The position numbers and the translations under genes are program-made. This document shows, in pieces, positions 36,339-44,241 of a stretch of DNA of 53,586 nt; within the stretch, counting starts at the first letter, position 1; the number at the start of each line of letters is the position of its first letter. Location of the stretch: the NCBI GenBank assembly GCA_013297985.1, contig JAAFIY010000009.1, positions 1 through 53,586 of the forward strand. The letters are read 5' to 3'. The DNA is from Comamonadaceae bacterium (GTDB lineage: Bacteria; Pseudomonadota; Gammaproteobacteria; Burkholderiales; Burkholderiaceae_C). Under the pieces are notes generated by a model. That model had not been told where the DNA came from and did not search any database. It was given only the letters and a program-made list of their open reading frames with translations.

Positions 36339-37853
36339 TCAGTCCTCTTCTTTGAAGGCTTCTTCGCGACGGTTCTTCACCGACGGCAGCAACACGATCA
36401 GCAGCAACAAAAATGCAACTGCCAACAATGACGCAGACAGAGGGCGAGTCACGAACACGCTCCAGTCACCGCGCGACAGCAGCAGCGCGCGGCGCAGGTT
36501 TTCTTCCATCATGGGGCCCAAGATAAAGCCCAGCAGCAGCGGCGCGGGTTCGGCCCCGAGCTTGATAAACAAATAGCCCACAAAGCCAAACAGGCCCACC
36601 ATCCAGACATCCCAGGTGTTGTTGTTGGTGGAATACACGCCAATGGCACAGAACAGCACGATGGCCGGAAACAGCCAGCGGTAAGGCACCGACAGCAGCT
36701 TCACCCACACGCCAATCAACGGCAGGTTCAAGATGATCAGCATCAGGTTGCCGATCCACATCGAAGCGATCAGGCCCCAAAACAGCTCGGGGTTGCTGGT
36801 CATCACCTGCGGGCCCGGCTGAATGTTGTGGATCGTCATGGCGCCCACCATCAGCGCCATCACCGCGTTGGGCGGAATGCCCAGCGTCAGCAGCGGAATA
36901 AACGAGGTTTGCGCACCCGCGTTGTTGGCTGCCTCGGGCGCGGCCACGCCGCGGATATTGCCCTTGCCGAAAGGCACTTCGCCTGGCTGCAGCTTGGTTT
37001 TCTTCTCTAGCGTGTAGGCAGCAAACGCCGACAGCAGTGCGCCGCCGCCGGGCAAGATACCCAGGGCTGACCCCAGCGCCGTGCCGCGCAGCACCGCTGG
37101 CACCATGCGCTTGAAGTCGTCTTTGGTGGGGAACAAGCCGGTGATCTTGCTGGTGAAGACTTCGCGCTTTTCAGCGGGCTGCGACAGGTTGGAGATGATT
37201 TCGCCGTAGCCAAACACGCCCATGGCGATGACCACAAAGCCAATGCCATCGGTAAGTTCGGGCACATCAAACGAAAACCGCGCCACGCCAGAGTTGACGT
37301 CAGTGCCCACCAGGCCCAGTAGCAGGCCCAGCACGATCATGCCGATGGCCTTGAGCAGTGAGCCCGAGGCCAACACGACCGCACCAATCAAGCCAAGCAC
37401 CATCAGGCTGAAGTACTCAGCCGGGCCAAATTTGAAGGCCACCTCAGTCAGCGGCCCTGCAAACGCAGCCAGCACCAAGGTGCCCACGCAACCGGCGAAA
37501 AATGAGCCCAATCCCGCAGCCGCCAAGGCAGGCCCCGCCCGACCCTTTCGCGCCATTTGATAGCCGTCGATCATGGTCACGACAGACGAAGACTCCCCTG
37601 GCAGATTCACCAAGATCGCGGTGGTAGAGCCGCCATATTGAGCACCGTAGTAAATGCCTGCCAGCATGATCAGCGCGGCCACTGGGGGCAGTGCGTAGGT
37701 GGCGGGCAGCAACATGGCGATGGTGGCCACGGGGCCCACGCCCGGCAGAACGCCAATCAGGGTGCCCAGCAAACAACCGATAAAGGCGTAGGCAAGGTTT
37801 TGCAGCGTGAACGCGACGCTGAAACCCAGCGCGAGGTTGTTAATCAGATCCAT
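36339..37853 (-). CDS. TctA large permease subunit of a tripartite tricarboxylate transporter
   Basis: 504-aa inner-membrane protein with about 11-12 helices. Recognisable blocks: [20 protein letters not shown] (opening), [60 protein letters not shown] and the C-terminal [18 protein letters not shown]. These are the signature of TctA (DUF112 family). It works with TctB (30 bp upstream) and a TctC receptor for secondary uptake of carboxylates. Start ATG 37853. Confidence 0.95.
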   Translation of the reverse strand: MDLINNLALGFSVAFTLQNLAYAFIGCLLGTLIGVLPGVGPVATIAMLLPATYALPPVAALIMLAGIYYGAQYGGSTTAILVNLPGESSSVVTMIDGYQMARKGRAGPALAAAGLGSFFAGCVGTLVLAAFAGPLTEVAFKFGPAEYFSLMVLGLIGAVVLASGSLLKAIGMIVLGLLLGLVGTDVNSGVARFSFDVPELTDGIGFVVIAMGVFGYGEIISNLSQPAEKREVFTSKITGLFPTKDDFKRMVPAVLRGTALGSALGILPGGGALLSAFAAYTLEKKTKLQPGEVPFGKGNIRGVAAPEAANNAGAQTSFIPLLTLGIPPNAVMALMVGAMTIHNIQPGPQVMTSNPELFWGLIASMWIGNLMLIILNLPLIGVWVKLLSVPYRWLFPAIVLFCAIGVYSTNNNTWDVWMVGLFGFVGYLFIKLGAEPAPLLLGFILGPMMEENLRRALLLSRGDWSVFVTRPLSASLLAVAFLLLLIVLLPSVKNRREEAFKEED

Positions 37854-37883
37854 GGTGTGTCTCTTGGTAGGCGCGCGAGCCGA

Positions 37884-38372
37884 TCAACCGGTGATAAAAC
37901 TGGGCCACACCGGGAACTGCAGGTTCAGCAACTTCACGAAGGCCAAGTAACTGATGATGGCCAGCACGGTCGCCACTGCCAGCACTGAACCCCAGTGAAA
38001 TTCGTCACCGGCAAAGCTGGCGACGATGGTCAGGCCATAGATGGCCACGATCAGCCCCATGCCCGGCACGCCAAGCCCGGGCAGCCCAACCAACAAAATG
38101 CCAAACAGCAAGTTGGCGCCAATGATGAACACCAGCGGGCGCCAGGCCCACGCACCGATGGGGTCGCCATCGGCGGTTTGCACCACCAGGGCCTTGAACA
38201 TCACGCCCGCCCCAATGAACCCCAAGATCACGCCCAACATCAGTGGAAAGTAACCCGGCCCCATGCGCGCTGCTGTGCCGATGTTGTAGGTGGTGGCGCC
38301 CCACGCAAACGCGATGCCCACCACCAAGAACATCACCCCGCAGAAGAAATCCTTCTGGCTTTTGATCTTCAC
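37884..38372 (-). CDS. TctB small permease subunit of a tripartite tricarboxylate transporter
   Basis: 162 aa with four membrane segments. The GTG at 38372 is the start: a near-perfect AAGGAGG lies 6 nt upstream, and the frame further up (to 38573) is not TctB-like. Blocks: DFFCGVMFLVVGIAFAWGAT, GTAARMGPGYFPLMLGVILG (the TctB signature) and PLVFIIGANLLFGILLVGLP. First gene after a 152-bp gap behind DUF3500, so it may have its own promoter or be read from the upstream operon. Confidence 0.92.
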   Translation of the reverse strand: MKIKSQKDFFCGVMFLVVGIAFAWGATTYNIGTAARMGPGYFPLMLGVILGFIGAGVMFKALVVQTADGDPIGAWAWRPLVFIIGANLLFGILLVGLPGLGVPGMGLIVAIYGLTIVASFAGDEFHWGSVLAVATVLAIISYLAFVKLLNLQFPVWPSFITG

Positions 38373-38524
38373 AAAGTGCCTCCTTAACGGGTTGCCACGC
38401 TGCGCACGCACCCTCACGCCCACAGCTTGGGCAACACGCTGATTGTGGAATTGGCCTGCTGCCTGTGCGATGTGGGTTCCACGCATGCTGGGGCAGCTGG
38501 CGACGCAGCCACCAGATCGCGCGC

Positions 38525-39796
38525 TTAACTTGCGGCGTCGGAATCGGTTCGCCAGCGCGCTCGCTGTGCGCATTCGCAGTGCTGGCGAACGAGCTCCATG
38601 CCGTAGTCGTTGCCGTTGGGCGTGCGCACCACCGTGTGGATGTGAAAACGCTCTGGCTGTGGATTGCCCAGAAAAACACCCGCGTGGTGGTCGAACTCGA
38701 TGATCAACACCGGGCTTTGAACGCGGTAGTAAAACGGGCTTACGTCGTCAACCGCACCAATCCAACAGAACCAGGTCTGTTGCAAGTGGCGCCTCACATC
38801 CGCTAAGCGAGCTTGCTGGGGTCCATCGGGAAGGTAACTAAGGTGAGAAGCGGCCAAGTCCATCAAACGCTCGTGCGCATCGGCGTCAAGCTGCGCGGCA
38901 CACACACCCTCAAGCGGCACGACCCGATTGTCTTGAAAGGCCCCGCACAAGATCAGCTCGTCCCCGAAGGCCACCCGGCCCGCTGGCATCGATGGATCCC
39001 GCTTCAAGCCGTAGAGCTGCGCACGCTGTTGATGCTCAGCCGACAAGCTGCGCATGAACGCAAGCCCCAGGCGCTCCTCGGCTTCGAACACCTGCAGGCC
39101 AGCCCACGGCCCCGTGTCGATACCGTTGGGTTCAGCCCCGAAAAAAACGGGCGTGGCCACCATCTGCTCGCCAATGAAGCGGCAATTGACGCACACATGG
39201 TGCCCATAGAAGTTCCAGCCCCAGGGCTCGGTGGCCGACGGCACGCCAAATAGATTGAAGTTGTAGCTGTATTCGTTCATCACCCCAGGCGCGTCGATCA
39301 ACTCGCCCAGAAAATGGTTGATTCGCATGAGCTGCCGCACCCGCTCATAGCCCGGCGCACTCAGGCAGGCTTGTAGCAGCGAGAGCGTCGCCTCACGCAA
39401 GGGGCTGCTCACTTCTTCCAAGCGCAGTCCAAAGCGAAACAGGTACACCTCAGGATTCATCCAGGCGTGCCACTCACGCGCCTGTGCAGGGTGGCACAAG
39501 CGCAGGCGCTCGGCAGGTGTGGCCAATTCGAGTACACGGGTGGCCGCCGCAAGGGCAGGCTCGATTGGCGCACCCTCTGGGGCCAGACTGAACACGCCGG
39601 GTACGCACCGCCCCTGTGTGGTGATGCCCTGAAACTGACTGTTCTCGTAGCGCCGTACCCAGCCGTCAAACAACTGTTTGGCAGCCGGCCGCTGCATCAC
39701 CCGATCCACAAAGGTGTAGGCATCCAAGGAGTCGAGGCCCGCGACGCGAGGGTCATCTGGGGCACGCAGATGCTGGCGAAAAGCGCTCAATGACAT
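38525..39796 (-). CDS. DUF3500 family protein
   Basis: 423-aa cytoplasmic protein. Recognised by the DUF3500 pattern: a WGWNFYGHHVCVNCRFIGEQ block, VATPVFFGAEPNGID, EAEERLGLAFMRSLS, and the C-terminal HIHTVVRTPNGNDYG. The paired histidines and the FDHHAGVFLG segment suggest a metal or active-site role, but no function is established to my knowledge. It lies 11 bp downstream of the SDR gene in the catabolic operon, so a role in breakdown of the imported compound is plausible. Confidence 0.85.
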   Translation of the reverse strand: MSLSAFRQHLRAPDDPRVAGLDSLDAYTFVDRVMQRPAAKQLFDGWVRRYENSQFQGITTQGRCVPGVFSLAPEGAPIEPALAAATRVLELATPAERLRLCHPAQAREWHAWMNPEVYLFRFGLRLEEVSSPLREATLSLLQACLSAPGYERVRQLMRINHFLGELIDAPGVMNEYSYNFNLFGVPSATEPWGWNFYGHHVCVNCRFIGEQMVATPVFFGAEPNGIDTGPWAGLQVFEAEERLGLAFMRSLSAEHQQRAQLYGLKRDPSMPAGRVAFGDELILCGAFQDNRVVPLEGVCAAQLDADAHERLMDLAASHLSYLPDGPQQARLADVRRHLQQTWFCWIGAVDDVSPFYYRVQSPVLIIEFDHHAGVFLGNPQPERFHIHTVVRTPNGNDYGMELVRQHCECAQRARWRTDSDAAS

Positions 39797-39807
39797 GCCA
39801 ACGCGCC

Positions 39808-40587
39808 TTAAATCAGACCGGGATACGAACCCCCGTCAAGCTGCAGGTTTTGCCCTGAAATGAAACCCGCCTGCGCACTGCAGAGAAAAGCGCAGGCATC
39901 CCCAAACTCCTGTGCAGTACCGAAACGCCGAGCCGCCACGGTCAGCGCGATGCGGCGGCGCGCTTCGTCGCGATCAATGCCCTGCGCCTTCATCATGCGC
40001 TGCGCCATGAACTCTTGGCGCGGGGTGTCAATGCGTTCAGGCAGCAGGTTGTTCAGGGTCACGTTGTCGGCGGCGACATCCAGCGACATCGCTTTGCTGA
40101 AAGCCGTAAGCCCTGTGCGTGCTGCGGTGGACAAGGCCATCGGCCCACGCGGGCTCTTGACCATGGCCGAGGTGATGTTGACGATGCGGCCAAAGCGCCG
40201 GGCACGCATCCCGGGCAGCACCGCACGGATCAGCAACACCGGGGCTAGCAAGTTGGCTTCCAACGCTGCCAGCCATGCGGCGTGGTCCCAATCTGCCAGT
40301 TCGCCTGGCGGCGGGCCCGCGTTGTTGTTGACCAAGATGTCAGGTTGCGGGCAGGCCTCCAGCAAAGTTTGCCGGCCCGCTTGCGTATTGATGTCGGCCT
40401 GCACCGTGGCCACCTGCACACCCAGTTCACCCGCCAGTAGGTCTTGTGCCGCTGCCAGGCGCGCACCGTCACGTCCATTGATATGCACCAAGCATCCCTC
40501 GCGGGCCAATGCGGCTGCACAGGCCAGCCCGAGCCCACTGCTGGACGCCGCCAAGAGGGCCCTTCGCCCCTTTAAACCCAAGTCCAT
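39808..40587 (-). CDS. SDR-family protein lacking the catalytic YxxxK (catabolic operon)
   Basis: 259 aa. Fold elements: AASSSGLGLACAAALA in place of the usual GxxxGxG (first Gly is Ala), NNNAGPPPGELADWD, VVNITSAMVKSP and the ending ISGQNLQLDGGSYPG. The YxxxK position reads MALSTAARTGL, so both catalytic residues are missing; it shares this with the paralogue at 27323-28129, to which it is closely similar along its length. Spacing of 11-12 bp on both sides places it firmly in the operon. Reductase activity cannot be assumed. Confidence 0.87.
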   Translation of the reverse strand: MDLGLKGRRALLAASSSGLGLACAAALAREGCLVHINGRDGARLAAAQDLLAGELGVQVATVQADINTQAGRQTLLEACPQPDILVNNNAGPPPGELADWDHAAWLAALEANLLAPVLLIRAVLPGMRARRFGRIVNITSAMVKSPRGPMALSTAARTGLTAFSKAMSLDVAADNVTLNNLLPERIDTPRQEFMAQRMMKAQGIDRDEARRRIALTVAARRFGTAQEFGDACAFLCSAQAGFISGQNLQLDGGSYPGLI

Positions 40588-40599
40588 CGCAGGCGGTGT

Positions 40600-41592
40600 C
40601 TATTCCAGCGTCAAGTTCAGGCTGCGAATGACCGCACCCCACTTGGTGCGCTCGGCATCCAAGAAAGCGGCGAACTCCTCGGGCGTGGTGCCCAGCGATT
40701 CACTGCCTGCATTGCGGCGCAAGGCCACGGTCTCGGGCATCTTGGCCACCTGGGACAACGCATCGCTCATGCGCTTGATGATGGGCGCGGGCGTGCCTGC
40801 GGGGGCCAGCAAGCCAATCCACACCACTGGGTCAAACTCCGGAAACCCCACTTCGGCAAAGGTCGGCACATCAGGCATCAGCGGGTGGCGCGCCTTGCCC
40901 GAAATGGCCAGCGTCCGCAGCCTGCCGCTCTTCACATGCCCAAGCATGGGCAGCATGGCGTCAAACATGGCGGGTACCTGCCCAGAGGCAAGATCGGCAA
41001 AGGGGCTGGCTGCGCCGTAGTGAATGGGGTTCACCTCGACGCCGGTCAACCGACCGAACCAGGCCGCGGTCAGATGGTTGATCGCCCCTGCGCCCAGGGT
41101 GCCGAAGTTGGCGAACTTGGCGTCAGTCTTGGCCAAGCGCACGAACTCCGCGACCGATCGCGCGGGCACCTGGGCGTTGATTGTCAAGGTGTAGTTGGTG
41201 ACCGAAGCCAGGCTCACCGGCACCAGATCGCGTCGGGGGTCAAAGGGCAGCTTGGGGTACAGCGCGCTCATGGTGGTGAGGCTTGGGGTGCCCACCAAAA
41301 AGGTGTAGCCGTCTGGAGCTGCTTTGATCACCTCGGCCACCGCAATCCGCGTGGCGGCGCCCGGGCGGTTTTCGATGATCACTGGCTGACCAAGAATGGC
41401 GCTTAAGTGCCCGCTCATTTGCCGCATGTCCACGTCGGGCCCGGCCCCTGCGGGCACCGGCACAACGATGCGGATGGGCTTGTTCGGATAGTCCTGAGCC
41501 ACCGCCTGCGTGGGTGCACTCAACCAAAGGGCACAGGCTGTTGCGATTGCCCCAAGCCAAGCCAATCTTCGGTTCCTGAGCTTCTGGTTCAT
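40600..41592 (-). CDS. Bug/TctC-type receptor, second in the catabolic operon
   Basis: 330 aa. Start ATG 41592 (MNQKLRNRRLAWLGAIATAC) with GGAG a few bases upstream; the longer upstream frame is shadow. Signal cleavage near AVAQD. Family blocks: PIRIVVPVPAGAGPDVDMRQ, VIIENRPGAATRIAVAEVIK, DGYTFLVGTPSLTTMSALYP and VVWIGLLAPAGTPAPIIK. It lies between the FAD monooxygenase and the SDR gene. The operon thus encodes two distinct Bug receptors but one TctAB pair, so the second may serve a different permease or act as a sensor-type orphan. Confidence 0.93.
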   Translation of the reverse strand: MNQKLRNRRLAWLGAIATACALWLSAPTQAVAQDYPNKPIRIVVPVPAGAGPDVDMRQMSGHLSAILGQPVIIENRPGAATRIAVAEVIKAAPDGYTFLVGTPSLTTMSALYPKLPFDPRRDLVPVSLASVTNYTLTINAQVPARSVAEFVRLAKTDAKFANFGTLGAGAINHLTAAWFGRLTGVEVNPIHYGAASPFADLASGQVPAMFDAMLPMLGHVKSGRLRTLAISGKARHPLMPDVPTFAEVGFPEFDPVVWIGLLAPAGTPAPIIKRMSDALSQVAKMPETVALRRNAGSESLGTTPEEFAAFLDAERTKWGAVIRSLNLTLE

Positions 41593-41612
41593 CGTAGTCT
41601 CCGGTGGGGGTG

Positions 41613-43199
41613 TCACGCGCTGTGCAAGGCCTGCGCGTGGGGGGCAGCCAGCACGGCACGCAAGGGCGCCGAGTCCAGCAATTGAGCAGCGGCTTGCAGG
41701 TCTGTGAAGCCACCAAACACATAGTGGTCGGGCCGCACGAGGGCCCCACACAAGCCGGCACATTCCAACCAGCGCCGCACCAAGCCGTCGCGCTCGTGCA
41801 GTGCGCCCAAGCGATTCGGCGTATCGCTATCGGCCACGTCCAGCACGATCAAGTGCACCCCATGCAGGTCGGCCAGTGCATCCCAAGCCGGGGCATCAAA
41901 ACGTGCGTCAATCACCAGATAAAAGCCGGGCGGCAACAGGTCATCCAGCAGGCACGGCGGGGCCGCCCCCCGCTGCACCACCGGTTGCGGAAACACGTTG
42001 CCCGCGAGCGGTGCCGACTTGGCCAACAAGCCGGCGCTCAGAGGGGGAATCAGCTCTTGCCGGATCAAGGTCTGCGGCTGGCCGCCGCCCGCCGCGAGCA
42101 AACGCACGTCGCGCGCCGCTGCCTTAGCTGGGTCACGTTCGGACAGCATCTGCCCGATGTCTTTGGCCAGATGGGTAGTGGCCACCACGTGCGGGCGGCG
42201 CTCTTGGGTGTAGGTATCCAGCAGGCTGGCATCGGTCTTGCCGCGCAGCACCCAGGCGAGCTTCCAGGCCAAGTTACCCGCATCACGCAGGCCCTGGCAC
42301 ATGCCCTGGCCCAAAAAGGGGGGGGTCTGGTGCGCACTGTCGCCCGCCAGCAGCAAGCGCCCACGCTGCCAGTCACGGGCGATCAGCGCATGAAAACGAT
42401 AGGCAGCGGCGCGCCACAGCGTGGCCTGTTCCGGCGTTAACCAACGGGCCAACAACTTCCACAGCCGCTCGGGTGAGACGGCGCCTTCGCGCGGCTCGCC
42501 GTTTAGCATCATGAATTCCCAGCGCCGATGATTGCCCGGGCAGACGATGTAGGTGCAAGGCCGCTCAGGCTCGCAGTATTGGATGTTGGTTTGCGGCAGT
42601 TGGTGAAGGAATGCCGGGTCAACCTTCAGGTCCACCACGATCCAAGGTTCGTCGTAGCTCAGGCTTTCAAGCGCCAAACCGGCGGCACTGCGCACTGAGC
42701 TGGAAGCCCCGTCGCAGCCCACCAGGTAGCGAGCCGTGTGCTGCCGAACTTCGCCACCGGGCGCGCGCACGCCAAAAGCCACTTGCGCGCCCTCATCCCG
42801 CAACGCCACCACCTCTTGCTGCAGTGCCACCCGCACGGTCGGCATACGCGCCACGGCCTGGCGCAGCACGCCCTCCACACCCGGCTGGTCACAGGTGTAG
42901 TTGGGCTGCCAGGTCAGGGGGTACGGAGGACGCAGCCGCTCCACTCGGCGAATGATCTGGCCCGCTGCGCCCAGGTAGCATGAATCGCGAAAGTCAGAGA
43001 TGTGCGGCGCCAAAGCTTCGGCCACGCCGATGCGCTGAAACAGCCGCATGGCATCGTGGTCAAACCCTACGGCGCGCGGCTGCCCATAGATGTGCGCGGC
43101 CTTGTCGAACACGACCACGCGCAGGCCCTCACGGCCCAGCAAGCCTGCAAGGGTGGCCCCAACGGGCCCGTATCCGACAATGGCAACATCAGAGTTCAT
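41613..43199 (-). CDS. FAD-dependent aromatic monooxygenase (MhpA-like)
   Basis: 528-aa class A flavoprotein hydroxylase. FAD-binding GYGPVG at residues 9-14, the second FAD motif GDSAHQTPPFLGQGM (Asp287) and the following CQGLRDAGNLAWKLAWV match 3-(3-hydroxyphenyl)propionate/phenol-type hydroxylases closely; DGASSSVRSAAGL is the DG motif. The C-terminal third is the thioredoxin-like domain of this family. First gene of the operon, divergent from the LysR regulator by 80 bp. The real substrate is unknown; no ring-cleavage dioxygenase or hydrolase accompanies it in the window. Confidence 0.9.
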   Translation of the reverse strand: MNSDVAIVGYGPVGATLAGLLGREGLRVVVFDKAAHIYGQPRAVGFDHDAMRLFQRIGVAEALAPHISDFRDSCYLGAAGQIIRRVERLRPPYPLTWQPNYTCDQPGVEGVLRQAVARMPTVRVALQQEVVALRDEGAQVAFGVRAPGGEVRQHTARYLVGCDGASSSVRSAAGLALESLSYDEPWIVVDLKVDPAFLHQLPQTNIQYCEPERPCTYIVCPGNHRRWEFMMLNGEPREGAVSPERLWKLLARWLTPEQATLWRAAAYRFHALIARDWQRGRLLLAGDSAHQTPPFLGQGMCQGLRDAGNLAWKLAWVLRGKTDASLLDTYTQERRPHVVATTHLAKDIGQMLSERDPAKAAARDVRLLAAGGGQPQTLIRQELIPPLSAGLLAKSAPLAGNVFPQPVVQRGAAPPCLLDDLLPPGFYLVIDARFDAPAWDALADLHGVHLIVLDVADSDTPNRLGALHERDGLVRRWLECAGLCGALVRPDHYVFGGFTDLQAAAQLLDSAPLRAVLAAPHAQALHSA

Positions 43200-43279
43200 G
43201 GATGGGGCGGGAGCCTATCGAGGGCTGTCGCGCACCACCACTGATCATTTTTGGACGCTACGTTGCACGAAGCCGAACG

Positions 43280-44215
43280 GTGAGCACCCCGCCCGAGAAG
43301 TCCCGCCGCCAGCACCGCGTTGCGCTGGACAGCCTGCGGCTGCTGGACGCCATTGACCGCCATGGCTCCTTCGCGGGTGCGGCCCAAGAACTGCACGTGG
43401 TCACCTCATCGATCACCCACGCCATTCAGAACCTAGAAGACAACCTGGGCGTGGTGCTGTTTGACCGCTCGGGTCGCCGCGCACGCTTTACCTCCAAAGG
43501 CCGCGCACTGCTCGAGCGTGGCCGCAGTGTGCTGGCGCAGGCTGCAGCATTTGACGAAGAGGTTCGGCGCATTGCCACTGGCTGGGAGGCGTCGCTGGCC
43601 ATTGCGGTGGACGAGGTGATGCGCGTCACGCCCATGATGGCCGCCGTGGCAGAGTTCATAAAAGCGGCACCCCAAACTACCTTACACATCACCCGCGAAG
43701 CTGCCGCTGGTTCGTGGGACGCGTTGATGTCAGGCCGGGCGGATCTGATCGTGGGCGCCCCCGCCGACGGCCCCCCGGGCGCCGGGTTTGAGTCGCTGCC
43801 CCTGTACAAGATCGACTTCGGATTGGTAGTAGCCGCGCACCACCCGCTGGCCACCAGGCGCGACGTGATCCCCAACGAAGAAATCGCCCAGCACCGCGCG
43901 GTGTTGATTGGCGACACCACGCGCCACCTGCCGCACCTGCAATATGGCCTGCTGGACAACCGCCTGGGCCTGACAGTGCCCGACAACGCCGCCAAGGTTG
44001 AAGCGCTTTTGCTGGGCCTGGGTTGTGGTTTTTTGCCTCTGCGGGTGGCCGAGCCCTGGGTGCGCAGTGGGCAACTGGTGGTGCTGCAAGTGCAAACACC
44101 TCACCCACCCGGCCAGAGCACCCTGGCCTGGCGCTCCGGCGAAACCGGCCGCGCGCTACGTTGGTGGATTGACAAGTTTGCGCAAGAGCCGTTTGTGCAG
44201 ACGCTGTTTTCTTAA
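43280..44215 (+). CDS. LysR-family transcriptional regulator
   Basis: 311 aa. The GTG at 43280 gives a normal LTTR N-terminus (VSTPPEKSRRQHRVALDSLR); upstream frame is the shadow of the monooxygenase. The HTH spans about residues 15-75 (LRLLDAIDRHGSFAGAAQEL; SSITHAIQNLEDNLGVVLFD). The effector domain (about 95-300) has the usual two lobes. Divergent from the monooxygenase operon, the classical position for its activator, with an 80-bp intergenic region where I could not identify a clean T-N11-A site. Confidence 0.9.
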   Translation: MSTPPEKSRRQHRVALDSLRLLDAIDRHGSFAGAAQELHVVTSSITHAIQNLEDNLGVVLFDRSGRRARFTSKGRALLERGRSVLAQAAAFDEEVRRIATGWEASLAIAVDEVMRVTPMMAAVAEFIKAAPQTTLHITREAAAGSWDALMSGRADLIVGAPADGPPGAGFESLPLYKIDFGLVVAAHHPLATRRDVIPNEEIAQHRAVLIGDTTRHLPHLQYGLLDNRLGLTVPDNAAKVEALLLGLGCGFLPLRVAEPWVRSGQLVVLQVQTPHPPGQSTLAWRSGETGRALRWWIDKFAQEPFVQTLFS

Positions 44216-44241
44216 TGCTGACACTTGTGTAGAGCGCCCCT

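Noticed and set aside
38373..38573. Upstream extension of TctB
   Set aside because: A strong AAGGAGG and GTG at 38372 give the family N-terminus; the extra residues are not TctB-like.
42980..43279. 300-base extension of the LysR gene
   Set aside because: Runs antisense to the monooxygenase; a normal LTTR N-terminus starts at GTG 43280.
43200..43279. LysR T-N11-A operator
   Set aside because: No convincing dyad with the required spacing could be picked out by eye.
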